Below are positions 17,866 through 26,449 of a stretch of DNA of 64,000 bases, one piece after another. The DNA is taken from contig JAGLOJ010000014.1 of assembly GCA_023139045.1 (NCBI GenBank), positions 32,728-96,727 of the forward strand. The letters run 5' to 3'. This DNA comes from Candidatus Sabulitectum sp. GTDB lineage: Bacteria; Fermentibacterota; Fermentibacteria; Fermentibacterales; JCC-6. Position 1 is the first letter of the stretch. Every line of letters starts with the position of its first letter. Position numbers and translations under genes: made by a program. Below the pieces are notes generated by a model. The model did no database searches, was not told the DNA's origin, and was given only the letters and a program-made list of their open reading frames with translations.

Positions 17866-18608
17866 TGCACACCACCTAGTCTTTCCTGTATTGTGATACC
17901 GGTACGGCTGACACCGTTGCGCCTGAGAACATCAAGTGCACTGATCATGCCGTCATAATCACAATCGGGGAAAAACTTGAGAATAACAACAAGCTCACTC
18001 TCTCTTACGGCTGAAGCAATATCACCCTGTCTGGCGTCAGCAAGCACCAGAGTATCGCCAAAAGCCACTTCTCCGAAGTTTGGATCGATGACAGTGGGAG
18101 CATCTCCGCCCATGACTTCCCGGATCAGTCCGGAACGCACTATGGCTGTAAGATTCTCTGCCTGAATCGCCGAACTCAAATTGGAATAAGTACCGGATCG
18201 TACACCCTTGGCAACTTCCAGATTGTTCAACAGTCTGGAAGATGTCGCTTCCACTGTTTCTGCTCTCTGAGATGCAAGAGTCATTATTCCAGCCTGAAGA
18301 ATCGGGTCATCAAGGGCTACATCTTCACCGGCTCTGGCCCTCTGCAGCGGCCCGTCGGGGGGCGCCTGGTCTATAAGAGCTACATAGCTTCCCAGACCCC
18401 ACTGCTTGATGGTCATAACAAGCCGGTTTGTTTCATCGATCACTACCTCTTCAGTCTGTTCATCGGGTTTTTTAGGCAGCTGATAGCTGATACCCTTCTG
18501 AACATCAAAAGTGGTTGTCACCAGGAAGAAGATCAGCAGCAGGAATGCAATATCGGACATTGACGAATCGGAAAACTCGCCGGTGGCCCGTGGTCTTTCA
18601 TTGCGCAT
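17862..18608 (-). CDS. Enlarged ExbD/TolR-type biopolymer transport protein
   Basis: 248 residues, about 100 longer than usual. The membrane helix SSMSDIAFLLLIFFLVTTTF near residue 15 carries the conserved Asp. The normal C-terminal fold returns near the end (ELVVILKFFPDCDYDGMISALDVLRRNGV). The extra length is a helical-looking insertion between the two halves (around LASQRAETVEATSSRLLNNLE). A partly divergent second ExbD beside a normal one is common in FCB genomes. The start is 12 bases behind the TolQ-like gene; the end overlaps the next ExbD by four bases. Confidence 0.88.
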   Translation of the reverse strand: MRNERPRATGEFSDSSMSDIAFLLLIFFLVTTTFDVQKGISYQLPKKPDEQTEEVVIDETNRLVMTIKQWGLGSYVALIDQAPPDGPLQRARAGEDVALDDPILQAGIMTLASQRAETVEATSSRLLNNLEVAKGVRSGTYSNLSSAIQAENLTAIVRSGLIREVMGGDAPTVIDPNFGEVAFGDTLVLADARQGDIASAVRESELVVILKFFPDCDYDGMISALDVLRRNGVSRTGITIQERLGGVQ

Positions 18609-18620
18609 TCTTGCTCCTTA

Positions 18621-19457
18621 TCACAACTGCTTGAGATGTTCCATGTCGGCAAGCTGATCGACGAGGAACATGCTTGCCTCTTCCATGTCGGTAATAAAAC
18701 GGCCCACTTTCGCGATGAAATAGTTATTGGCCATCTGAATGGGAATAGCAACACAAAGACCGGAGGCCGTTGTGATAAGCGCTTCCTGAATACCACCTGC
18801 GACAAGGCTGGCATCAACATTCTTGGCTGCGGCAATCTCACCGAAGGCACGAATCATACCTGAAACTGTACCAAGGAAACCAATCATAGGGGCAACACTT
18901 GAAACGGTGGCAAGAACAACAAGCCCCTTCTCAAGATGAGCCATCTCTATGGATCCGGCACCCTCGATCGCTTTTTCTACGTCAACAAGCCCCTTGTCTC
19001 TTCTCGTGAGCCCGGATCTGAGAATTGCAGACACAGGACCGCATGTACGATCACAGAGGTTCTCAGCACCACTGAGGTCGCCCTTGCGAATGTATCCGCC
19101 AAGTTGCTCGAGAAACTTGTTTACATCGAGTTTGGCCTTACTGAAGACGATAAATCTCTCTACAGTTACGGCAACACCGATGATAAGAGCAAGAAGCAGC
19201 GGCCACATGAAGTTTCCACCGGCGATGAAAAGATCCTTCAGATCCATACTCGCACTCTGTGAACGCTCAACTTCTTCCGCGACAGGTGTTTCAGCAACAT
19301 CTGCCTCATCTGTATCCACAACAGGTTCCTCTACAGAAGCAACATCTTCAACTGTTTCGGTCACCTCTTCTGTGGTTTCTATTACTTCCGGCTCTTCATT
19401 CTGAGCCATGGCGAAAGGTGCCATGACCAGTAGAAGCACCAGCAGGATTTTATACAT
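18621..19457 (-). CDS. MotA/TolQ/ExbB proton channel protein with acidic periplasmic N-terminus
   Basis: 278 residues. It opens with a predicted signal peptide (KILLVLLLVMAPFAMA) and then about 55 residues dense in Glu, Asp, Val and Thr, before the channel core: a first helix (FMWPLLLALIIGVAVTVERF), the cytoplasmic domain (CDRTCGPVSAILRSGL), and the paired helices with GLVVLATVSSVAPMIGFLGTV and SLVAGGIQEALITTASGLCV. This is the ExbB-type subunit for the two ExbD proteins after it. ATG 19457 was taken because AAGGAGAG precedes it. The acidic N-terminus echoes the acidic TonB linker. It begins 44 bases after the receptor gene ends. Confidence 0.9.
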   Translation of the reverse strand: MYKILLVLLLVMAPFAMAQNEEPEVIETTEEVTETVEDVASVEEPVVDTDEADVAETPVAEEVERSQSASMDLKDLFIAGGNFMWPLLLALIIGVAVTVERFIVFSKAKLDVNKFLEQLGGYIRKGDLSGAENLCDRTCGPVSAILRSGLTRRDKGLVDVEKAIEGAGSIEMAHLEKGLVVLATVSSVAPMIGFLGTVSGMIRAFGEIAAAKNVDASLVAGGIQEALITTASGLCVAIPIQMANNYFIAKVGRFITDMEEASMFLVDQLADMEHLKQL

Positions 19458-19501
19458 CTGGTAACTCTCCTTGTTCTTGCGGGAAAACCCGCCTGAATTT
19501 C

Positions 19502-22267
19502 CTACCATTCGAAATCTAAACCGAAACGTATCTGTCTTCTACGGGAATAAGCATTCGGGTTGCCCATTTTACCTGTGGGGTCATGATCAGGTTCGCCGTC
19601 TCCATCCATGTCGGCATCGTACCATGATTCGTCCATGAGGTGACTGATGTTTACACGGTTGAACAGATTAATCACCCAGACATAAGCATTCACGGATGTA
19701 TCACCCATCCAGAACGTCTTGTTCAGCTTGGCTGTGGTGTTCATTGTGAAAGGCAACCGCTCGCTGTTGATCTGAGGATCAGCCGTGCCCTGGCTGCTGG
19801 CATTGTAGGGGAAACCACTTCCGTAGTTCCACTGCAGTGCAAGCCCTAAACCCTGAAGGTAACGAGTACCGCCCCATGCAGGGCCTTCGTTACGGGGGAT
19901 GATGAAATTAAAGTTGACGTTAACCATGTGTCTCTGATCCCATTCAAGGAAACTTTCGCGCTTGGGAATAATCCAGTTGGCCCAGGCATAATCGTAATTC
20001 TGCCTTTCGCTGGAACTCTTACCCTTGGCAATAGCGTAGGTGTAGTTTGTGGTGAAGCTTATGAAGTTTGAGGGACGTCTCATAAGGGTAAACTCTGCAC
20101 CTCGAACATTACCGTAATCACCATTGACATACAGATCATATGCGTCTACAGGGGTGTAGTTGTTCTTCTGCATGTCAATAAGACCTGTGATGTCTTTGTA
20201 ATAACCGGTGACATCAAGCATGGTCAAATCGTCAAACATGTGCTTCACGCCAACTTCGTAGGCGATGGTCTCTTCAGGCTCGAGATCGGGGTTTCCCACC
20301 ATGGGGAAGGCACCTGAAAGATCAAAGTTCGCACCATCGAACATGTTTGCGAAGTCTGGCACCTGGAAATAGTGACCGTATGTGAAGTGAAGAACATCAC
20401 GCTCGGTAATGGGATGGCTGAAGCCGAGTCGGGGACTGAGGTGATACTTGGCACTGACACTTACAGGGTTCTTGATGTAACCCGGGTCACTTACTGATGA
20501 TCCCTGATTAATCGGATCTGTAAGGTCGGCGGGATAGTTATCGAAATTCGGGTCAAAGTAGTCGAAGCGAAGACCCGCATTAACGATCATTCCTCTGTAC
20601 TCCATCTTATCCTGCAGATAAGCCGATACAGCATGAGGATAAGAGTGCCATTCACCCATGTAGATGTTACCGCCGGAGGCGGTGTCTACACTGTACTCGT
20701 AAATGTCGTAGTACTTGCCCTCAACACCGAATTTGAGCTGGTGCTGCTGGTTCACCTGACTTGTAACATCAAGTCTGGCTGTGGAAGTTGCGCTTCTGGT
20801 GTCAAGCCAGGCAGCCCTGTCAAGTCCGGAGCGGTAGAATCCGTCACCGTCCTGGACGCGCTCAGGCGTGTAGGTGAGCCAGTCATCTCTGGTAAAGTTT
20901 TCACCAAGATAACTTCCATCTTCCTGGTTGATTCTGCGCTCGTAATCAGCTACATACTGATTGATCTTGAATTCCAGGAAGCTTGCATCACTGAGAGTCT
21001 GAGTGAGGCTGAAGCCCATGGAATAGTTATTCCTTGTGCCTGTTGGAAGGCCGTATTCGAAATTGGATCCGGGTATTGTATCACCCGTAAGCGGGTTAAC
21101 AAATGGATCCTCATATCTCGCGTAAACCCAGCCGCGGTAAATTCGCGCTACCCGATTCCTGTAAAATCCGCTGAAGTTCAGCTTGGTTCTCGGGTTAGGC
21201 TTGATTGTGAGTTTCAAGTTACCGTTCCACTGCTCGCTGCCAGTGTTCAGAAGGTAAGCGTAGTTACCGTCTGGGCCGCCACCGTTCTGCAGCCATTTGA
21301 CTGAACCGAAAAAACGCACATCGGCGTTCACATCAAGACCCATTGCAGGAAGAAGGTACTGGGTAATGGGTTCGGGGCCGCCAAGGGCGGCTTCGGCTGT
21401 GAGTCTGGCTTCTGCAAAAGGAGCAGGCTTGTTCAGCCCGAATTCCTGAAGGATCTGCCCTTCTTCACCGTCGAACTTGGAACCGGCCCACCATGAGCCG
21501 GGGTAGCCCCAGGTCCAGTCCTTGGAAAGACCAAGGGCATCAAAGTCATTACCGTTCATGCCGATGGAACCGGTGTAACGGTTTCCACCTTCACGGGTAA
21601 CAACGTTGATGATTCCAGACTGGGCATTTCCGTATTCAGCACCGAAACCACCGGAGATAATCGATGTTTCAGTAACTGCTGAAAGGGGAATTGTCCGATC
21701 AGCCACATTGCCGATGGGGTTGGTCTGGCTGATGCCGTCAACAAGATAGGCAACCTCGCCACCGCGGCCACCGCGCATGTGAAGACCATCCTTATCGACA
21801 GCACCTGCCTGCTGGTTCACCACATCGGTGATACCGGCTACCGGCATGGTTCTGATCTCGTCACGGGTTACAACAGAAACACTCGAGGTGACTCCGCGAA
21901 GAATCATACCCCTCTGGTCGGTAACGGTGATAACCGTACTTCCGACTGCTTCCGGATTAAGAATAAAGTCCATACGGGTGGTCATGTCAACTATGACACT
22001 GGCACCCTCTTTGGTCTGCTCTCCCATTCCAACCATGCTTGACCGGAGGTTATAAGTTCCCGGTTGCAGGTTGATAATGAAGTACTCACCGTTTGGATCG
22101 GTCATTGCACCGAAGGTAGTACCAACGATCATTACAGTCGCACCGATTAACGGATTTCCGTCTGAATCGGTAACGCGACCGGCGATCTTGCCGGTAGTTC
22201 CTGCAGTTGCACTAAGGGACACAAACAGCAGTAGAGCAAGCGAAATTACTGTCGCTCTCCTAAACAC
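19502..22267 (-). CDS. TonB-dependent outer-membrane receptor with carboxypeptidase-regulatory-like domain
   Basis: 921 residues. Signal peptide; a carboxypeptidase-regulatory-like beta-sandwich at about residues 25-105 (GRVTDSDGNPLIGATVMIVG, DPNGEYFIINLQPGTY); a plug domain to about residue 235 (LHMRGGRGGEVAYLVDGISQ, GGFGAEYGNAQSGIINVVT); then the barrel, ending in the aromatic terminus FGLDFEW. This is the Oar-like type common in FCB bacteria. The substrate is unknown; no metal or vitamin gene is close by. The start is a GTG at 22267 behind AAAGGAGC. As the first gene of the run it is served by the promoter at 22452-22480 and a leader of about 180 bases. Its energising machinery is encoded directly downstream. 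Confidence 0.93.
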   Translation of the reverse strand: MFRRATVISLALLLFVSLSATAGTTGKIAGRVTDSDGNPLIGATVMIVGTTFGAMTDPNGEYFIINLQPGTYNLRSSMVGMGEQTKEGASVIVDMTTRMDFILNPEAVGSTVITVTDQRGMILRGVTSSVSVVTRDEIRTMPVAGITDVVNQQAGAVDKDGLHMRGGRGGEVAYLVDGISQTNPIGNVADRTIPLSAVTETSIISGGFGAEYGNAQSGIINVVTREGGNRYTGSIGMNGNDFDALGLSKDWTWGYPGSWWAGSKFDGEEGQILQEFGLNKPAPFAEARLTAEAALGGPEPITQYLLPAMGLDVNADVRFFGSVKWLQNGGGPDGNYAYLLNTGSEQWNGNLKLTIKPNPRTKLNFSGFYRNRVARIYRGWVYARYEDPFVNPLTGDTIPGSNFEYGLPTGTRNNYSMGFSLTQTLSDASFLEFKINQYVADYERRINQEDGSYLGENFTRDDWLTYTPERVQDGDGFYRSGLDRAAWLDTRSATSTARLDVTSQVNQQHQLKFGVEGKYYDIYEYSVDTASGGNIYMGEWHSYPHAVSAYLQDKMEYRGMIVNAGLRFDYFDPNFDNYPADLTDPINQGSSVSDPGYIKNPVSVSAKYHLSPRLGFSHPITERDVLHFTYGHYFQVPDFANMFDGANFDLSGAFPMVGNPDLEPEETIAYEVGVKHMFDDLTMLDVTGYYKDITGLIDMQKNNYTPVDAYDLYVNGDYGNVRGAEFTLMRRPSNFISFTTNYTYAIAKGKSSSERQNYDYAWANWIIPKRESFLEWDQRHMVNVNFNFIIPRNEGPAWGGTRYLQGLGLALQWNYGSGFPYNASSQGTADPQINSERLPFTMNTTAKLNKTFWMGDTSVNAYVWVINLFNRVNISHLMDESWYDADMDGDGEPDHDPTGKMGNPNAYSRRRQIRFGLDFEW

Positions 22268-22445
22268 TTTGCAGCTCCTTTCTTCTTGCTACAAACTGTG
22301 CACAAACCCGAAGCCCCGACGTACACCCCGGAAGGCACCGGATCCGCACAAACAAACAAACATCACCACGGCCAGCCGTGGCCACCTAACACTCTGCAGC
22401 ACACCGATTTACAGCGTACTAACCTATTGTCACACAACTCTTTCC
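22268..22445 (-). promoter_or_regulatory. Long, structured-looking leader of the receptor mRNA
   Basis: About 178 bases without a gene between the predicted start of transcription and the receptor gene. It contains a clean hairpin of CCACGG and CCGTGG around a 4-base loop (within 22357-22382), a TTTG-repeat segment and a G+C-rich segment (about 22298-22345) that could fold again. I could not match it to the cobalamin or any other riboswitch class. Confidence 0.35.
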
Positions 22446-22451
22446 TGCTCT

Positions 22452-22480
22452 AGGATACATAAGCCTCAGAACCGTGTCAA
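22452..22480 (-). promoter_or_regulatory. Sigma-70-type promoter of the TonB/envelope gene run
   Basis: Read on the minus strand: TTGACA (22480-22475), 17 bases, TATCCT (22457-22452). The -35 box is perfect. Transcription would start near 22445, leaving a leader of about 178 bases before the GTG of the receptor gene. Confidence 0.7.
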
Positions 22481-22712
22481 GAAGAGGCTGTACACCTCGC
22501 TGGAACAACAGCACAAGAATCGGGTATAAGTGGTTCTGCACAGCATAAGTACCTGCAAATCTTCTGACTGGCAGAGAATGCCGGTAATCCTATTTTTTAG
22601 AAGTCACCGTTTCTGACTGCAGGGCTGAGTTTCCCCGCCTTTGTTCCACAGGGTCGTATAAAATTTCATGAATGATTGATTGAACTGCATGTGCATACGA
22701 ACCGCTGCTGCC
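22481..22712. other. Gene-free stretch upstream of the receptor promoter
   Basis: No gene or clear structured element seen. It separates the promoter of the envelope run from the end of the next minus-strand gene at 22713. No convincing terminator for that gene is visible here. Confidence 0.4.
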
Positions 22713-23780
22713 TTAAAAAACAGTCTCTATTCCAAGCACCACAACGTCTCCGGCATCATAGACATGGTTTACGTATGGTATCGGCACGGCAACGCCGTTC
22801 CTGTACCGGCTGTGGAACAAGTATGCTGCGGATATACGGTTGTTTCCGAAACTGAAGTCCCCACCAATACTGAGACCAATTCCAGTTTTGAGCGCATGAT
22901 CGGGCCTGTATCCGTTCAATCCCAGGTACATATTGGAGCCCTCAATTACACCGGGAAGACGGGTGAACGCTGTAACATTGAGATTGTTACCATCTACAAC
23001 ACCAAGTTCAGCACCGAAATAGCCACCTTTCATGAAAGGAAAAGATGCCGATGCACCAATATTTGTGAATGAGAAGAATCTACTGTCTCCGCTGGTGTGT
23101 GTGGAATAGAGAACGGTATAGCCCAGGTTCATGCTTGCTCCTGCTCTTAAAGCAAAGGCCGAGTGTTCCCAGGTTTCGATAAAAGTTGAATCGCGACCGT
23201 TGACCCTGTTGGAATATGTTGTTGAACCACCGCTGCCATACCTGATCCCGGGTGAAATGCCGATGTCAACGGGGCCAATCGTTCCAGCAAAAGAGACAAG
23301 GGCTTCGTTCAGATTGCCAGTTGCATCAGAGATCAGGGTCTTCCAGAGTTCCCCGTGAAGATAACCTGCTTCGTGGTATACCTGAGCAGTAGCTTTCATC
23401 TGGTACTGTGAAACCGTGGCTATTCCAGCTCCGGCAGTGAACCCGCCCCCCACAGGCATTGTGATGGCAAAAGCTCCCCGGGGAGACATGGCTCCGAGGT
23501 TAAAACGGTAAGGCTCTGTACAGGTGTAGTGGTAGGTAATCTCTTCCCTCCAGCCGATGTGCCAGCCGGAGAGAGAAAAAGTAAGCTTTTCTGAACCCGC
23601 CAGAGCTGAAGGATTTGTGAACAGAGAAAATGCCGATGAACTTTCAGGTACAGTAGCCCCGCACATTGCTGCACTGACAGGGCTCAGGCTCGGAACTCTG
23701 CCGCCAACTCCGAAAGTATCCCAGTATCCATATCCAAAAGCTGTTATCGCCGATACAAACAGTATAATCAGGGCTTTCAC
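22713..23780 (-). CDS. Predicted outer-membrane beta-barrel protein (paralogue A)
   Basis: 355 residues. Signal peptide (KALIILFVSAITAFG) followed by a mature N-terminus YGYWDTFGVGGRVPSLSPVSAAMCGA and a motif SSAFSLFTNPSAL, the pattern of PorV/UPF0164-like or related barrels in which a small residue patch precedes NPA. Alternating strands run to a final Phe (VVLGIETVF). It shares its plan with the protein at 31822-32892 (SIFTNPAQVAV there), so the two are paralogues of moderate divergence. The start is a GTG behind GGAGG. A truncated copy of its 5' end lies just upstream at 23808-23972. Function is unknown. Confidence 0.75.
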   Translation of the reverse strand: MKALIILFVSAITAFGYGYWDTFGVGGRVPSLSPVSAAMCGATVPESSSAFSLFTNPSALAGSEKLTFSLSGWHIGWREEITYHYTCTEPYRFNLGAMSPRGAFAITMPVGGGFTAGAGIATVSQYQMKATAQVYHEAGYLHGELWKTLISDATGNLNEALVSFAGTIGPVDIGISPGIRYGSGGSTTYSNRVNGRDSTFIETWEHSAFALRAGASMNLGYTVLYSTHTSGDSRFFSFTNIGASASFPFMKGGYFGAELGVVDGNNLNVTAFTRLPGVIEGSNMYLGLNGYRPDHALKTGIGLSIGGDFSFGNNRISAAYLFHSRYRNGVAVPIPYVNHVYDAGDVVVLGIETVF

Positions 23781-23807
23781 ATCATACCTCCATGTAAATA
23801 GTTCAAA

Positions 23808-23972
23808 TCAGGTATACAATACACAGAGACAGGCAGGTACACAAGGAGAAGAATGTGATATGCCGCTGACAGCACTGAGACTGGTTATTCTTGCTTCAAT
23901 ATCAAATGAATCCCAATACCAGTATCCGAATGCCATTACCGCAGAAGCAAGCATGGCTGCCAATGCTTTCAT
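23808..23972 (-). pseudogene. Truncated duplicate of the adjacent outer-membrane protein gene
   Basis: The first 35 or so codons, MKALAAMLASAVMAFGYWYWDSF then ITSLSAVS, match the start of the protein at 22713-23780 (MKALIILFVSAITAFGYGYWDTF, PSLSPVS). After that the sequence loses similarity and stops within 55 codons. An ATG with AAGG before it is still present. This looks like a tandem duplicate that lost everything but its signal-peptide end. Confidence 0.7.
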
Positions 23973-24138
23973 AGTGCCTTCATGAAAAGCTGTTTGCTTT
24001 TCAGTTATAACTGCAAACAAGTCTACTACACAGTCAGATTGCTGGAATAAGTACCTTTTCAGCCGCTTTGTCGCAGCCTTCGAAAACTGATTGAATCAAG
24101 TGATGGCTGACAGTATTCTCACTGCGCGACAAGAACAC

Positions 24139-24179
24139 TACCATGAATATTCTACTTGGCATGTATGATTTTCATGGTA
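24139..24179. repeat. 9-bp inverted repeat upstream of the broken ATPase gene
   Basis: TACCATGAA at 24139-24147 and TTCATGGTA at 24171-24179 are perfect inverted copies 23 bases apart, ending 10 bases before the gene at 24190. This is the size of an operator pair or of a short mobile-element end. Confidence 0.5.
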
Positions 24180-24189
24180 TTTTCCTGTT

Positions 24190-25337
24190 ATGATAAAGCG
24201 AAAAAGAATAGAGAGGAAACTTGAAACTGCTCTGGAAAGAAGCAGGGTCGTTCTTCTGTCCGGCCCTCGTCAGAGTGGTAAAACAACTCTTGCCAGGGGC
24301 TTTTTGAACTCTGAATCAGTAAACTACTTTGACATGGAGAATCTCCTTGACCTTGAAAGACTCTCCGAACCTTTCACTGCCCTTGCCCCATTGAAGGGGC
24401 TGGTGGTTATAGATGAGGTTCAACGGAGACCTGATCTTTTTAACATTCTGAGAGTGTTAGTTGATCGCGAGGAGACACCTGCTCAATTCCTTATTCTTGG
24501 AAGTGCATCCGGCAACCTGCTGCGTCAAACCTCGGAAAGCCTTGCAGGAAGAATCGAAATAGTGCAGATCGATGGATTCACTCTTGAAGAAATTGCAGAA
24601 GCTAACTCAGATACCCTGTGATTCCGGGGAGGCTTTCCGCCTTCATTCTTATCATCCAATGATGAAAACAGTTTTGCATGGAGGAAGTATTTCATTCAGA
24701 TTCTACTTGAAAGAGACTTCCCGCAATGAGGTGTAAGTATTCCAGCTTCGGCATTGGGTAGATTCTGGAGAATGCTGGCTCACTACCATGGCCAGACCTG
24801 GAACGCAGCTGCACCCGCAAGAGCTCTAGCGTGAATCAGAACACAACAAGACGACATCTTGATCTCCTGACTGATGCATATATGGTCAGGCAACTTCAAC
24901 CGTACTTTGCTAATCTGCGCAAAAGGCAGGTTAAATCTCCCAAAATTTACATTCGAGACACAGGGTTGCTTCATCAGTTGCTTGGCATATCAACATTTAA
25001 ACAACTTCTAACGCATCCAAAGATCGGTGCTTCCTGGGAAGGGTTTGTGATTGAGCAGATACTTGCAGCAACTTCCCATGAATCCGCTTTCTTCTGGGCA
25101 ACCCACCAGGGGGCAGAGATTGATCTAATCCTTGAGAGGGGTGATGAACTGCTGGGAATCGAATGTAAAAGAGCTGATTCTCCAAAGATCACTCCATCTA
25201 TCAGGATAGCATTGGATGATCTGAAACTTGATAGAATCGCCATCCTGTACCCCGGAAACAAACGCTACCGTCTTGCAAATCGGGTTGAAGCAGTTCCTCT
25301 TTATTCTCTGGCAACGGGTGAACCTCTTTTTCTATAA
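24190..25337 (+). pseudogene. Broken AAA ATPase with DUF4143 domain
   Basis: The two halves of a family normally about 380-400 residues long. 24190-24621 encodes the AAA part with P-loop GPRQSGKTT, the Walker B region VVIDEVQRRPDLF and LILGSASGNLL. 24831-25337 encodes the C-terminal DUF4143 and nuclease-like part (YIRDTGLLHQLLGI, GASWEGFVIEQIL, GAEIDLILE, GIECKRA). Between them the frame is still readable (FRGGFPPSFLS, ERDFPQ, LAHYHGQTWN) but is cut by TGA at 24619-24621, TGA at 24727-24729 and a frameshift near 24830. The first TGA stands where the family has Trp in its LWxRGGFP motif. Inactive unless the lesions are assembly errors. Confidence 0.85.
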
Positions 25338-25361
25338 GGAGGAAATGCTGAAAATTACAAC

Positions 25362-25383
25362 GGGCGGAGCCGAAGCCCCGCCC
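25362..25383 (-). terminator. Intrinsic terminator after the small acidic protein gene
   Basis: A 9-bp stem with one mismatch (25362-25370 with 25375-25383) and CGAA as the plus-strand loop. On the minus strand it is followed by GTTGTAATTTT. It lies 24 bases after the stop of the 112-residue protein. Confidence 0.7.
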
Positions 25384-25406
25384 TGCTGATTCAGATTTAC
25401 CTGAAA

Positions 25407-25745
25407 CTAATCAATATCGGAAAGAGTCACAGTAAACACATTGTCGTCATCACCTGTGCCGTAGTCTTCCCCGTCAACGGCGAGGAATGTATATATGTCG
25501 CCGTCTTCGTCTTCAAGCTGGATGTCAAAGAGCTCGGTTTCCCAGTCAAGGTCGCTTATATCAAACTCATAAACATCTCCATCAAACATGACATCTTCAC
25601 CCAGCCAGTCTCCGCCCCAGTCATCCTCGGAAGTGTAGCTGATGTAAACGAAATAGATGTCATAACCGGTATCGTTTGTGATTTCGAAGTACTGTCCGAA
25701 GGATACAAAGGCAAGAGCCGTCAGTACAAGCAGTGCGAATTTCAT
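25407..25745 (-). CDS. Small secreted acidic protein
   Basis: 112 residues with a clear signal peptide (KFALLVLTALAFVSFG). The mature part is very rich in Asp and Glu and in Tyr/Phe, with a beta-strand rhythm (YFEITNDTGYDIYFVYISY, DGDIYTFLAVDGED), so a small acidic beta-domain that may bind cations is plausible. No family recognised. ATG 25745 follows AAAAGGAG; the longer frame upstream has no ribosome-binding site. It lies 59 bases behind the four-gene membrane operon and before a terminator, so it may be the last gene of that operon. Confidence 0.7.
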   Translation of the reverse strand: MKFALLVLTALAFVSFGQYFEITNDTGYDIYFVYISYTSEDDWGGDWLGEDVMFDGDVYEFDISDLDWETELFDIQLEDEDGDIYTFLAVDGEDYGTGDDDNVFTVTLSDID

Positions 25746-25804
25746 TTTTTCTCCTTTTCCACTTGTCCGGGGTCTCCCATTTGAAGACCCCGGATAAGCA
25801 ATCG

Positions 25805-26449
25805 TTACAAGTGTATTCCCATCGTCGGCAACCATTCAAAGAGCAGGAACTGTGTCTGCCCGATAAGAAGACTGATACGAGCCATTACAGTGTAGCCGAA
25901 GCTGGCACCGAAGGCCACCATAAGAAGCGTAATACCCACATTGGCAGCCCCTCCAAATACGCCGGTATGTGACTTTGAGAAGAAGAAGTAAACAAGACCG
26001 CACACAACACCTGTTACCATTATGATATTGCTTACCCAGTCGAACCAACCACCACCCTGTCCAAGGGCAATAATAGTTCCATTAACCTGAGCAAGTGCTC
26101 TGGTTTGGAGCATTGCAGTAATGCTTATACCGGCGCCTGTTCCCACGATAAGAGCAAGAGAAAGCCTGCTTAGTCCTGCAAGTTTTGGTATAAGTCTGAA
26201 CAGCATGAATAAACTCAGTACACCAGGTACCAGCCAGATGGGCTGGAAACCACCCTCCAGCGGTACAAGCTTCTGCCACCAGTTGGGTACCAGTACATTC
26301 ATGATTGCGTAAATAACCCAGTAACCGGCGCTCATACCCACAAAGAGGTGCTCGGCAAACTTGTAGAACGGATTATCTTTGTAGAGAAAACTATATAAAC
26401 AAAGGGACAGAAGAGCTCCCAGCCATATTCCTATCACTTCCCAGCTCAT
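25805..26449 (-). CDS. Polytopic membrane protein D of the four-gene membrane operon
   Basis: 214 residues and about six hydrophobic helices: IGIWLGALLSLCLYSFLY, a Gly/Ala-rich helix around VGMSAGYWVIYAIMNVLV, WLVPGVLSLFMLFRLI, LALIVGTGAGISITAML, IIMVTGVVCGLVYFFF and GITLLMVAFGASFGYTVMA. No enzymatic motif. The ATG overlaps the stop of the preceding gene by four bases (ATGA). The motif GQTQFLLFEWLP near the C-terminus recurs in my memory of similar operons in candidate phyla, but I cannot name a family. Probably one subunit of a membrane complex with its three neighbours. Confidence 0.72.
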   Translation of the reverse strand: MSWEVIGIWLGALLSLCLYSFLYKDNPFYKFAEHLFVGMSAGYWVIYAIMNVLVPNWWQKLVPLEGGFQPIWLVPGVLSLFMLFRLIPKLAGLSRLSLALIVGTGAGISITAMLQTRALAQVNGTIIALGQGGGWFDWVSNIIMVTGVVCGLVYFFFSKSHTGVFGGAANVGITLLMVAFGASFGYTVMARISLLIGQTQFLLFEWLPTMGIHL

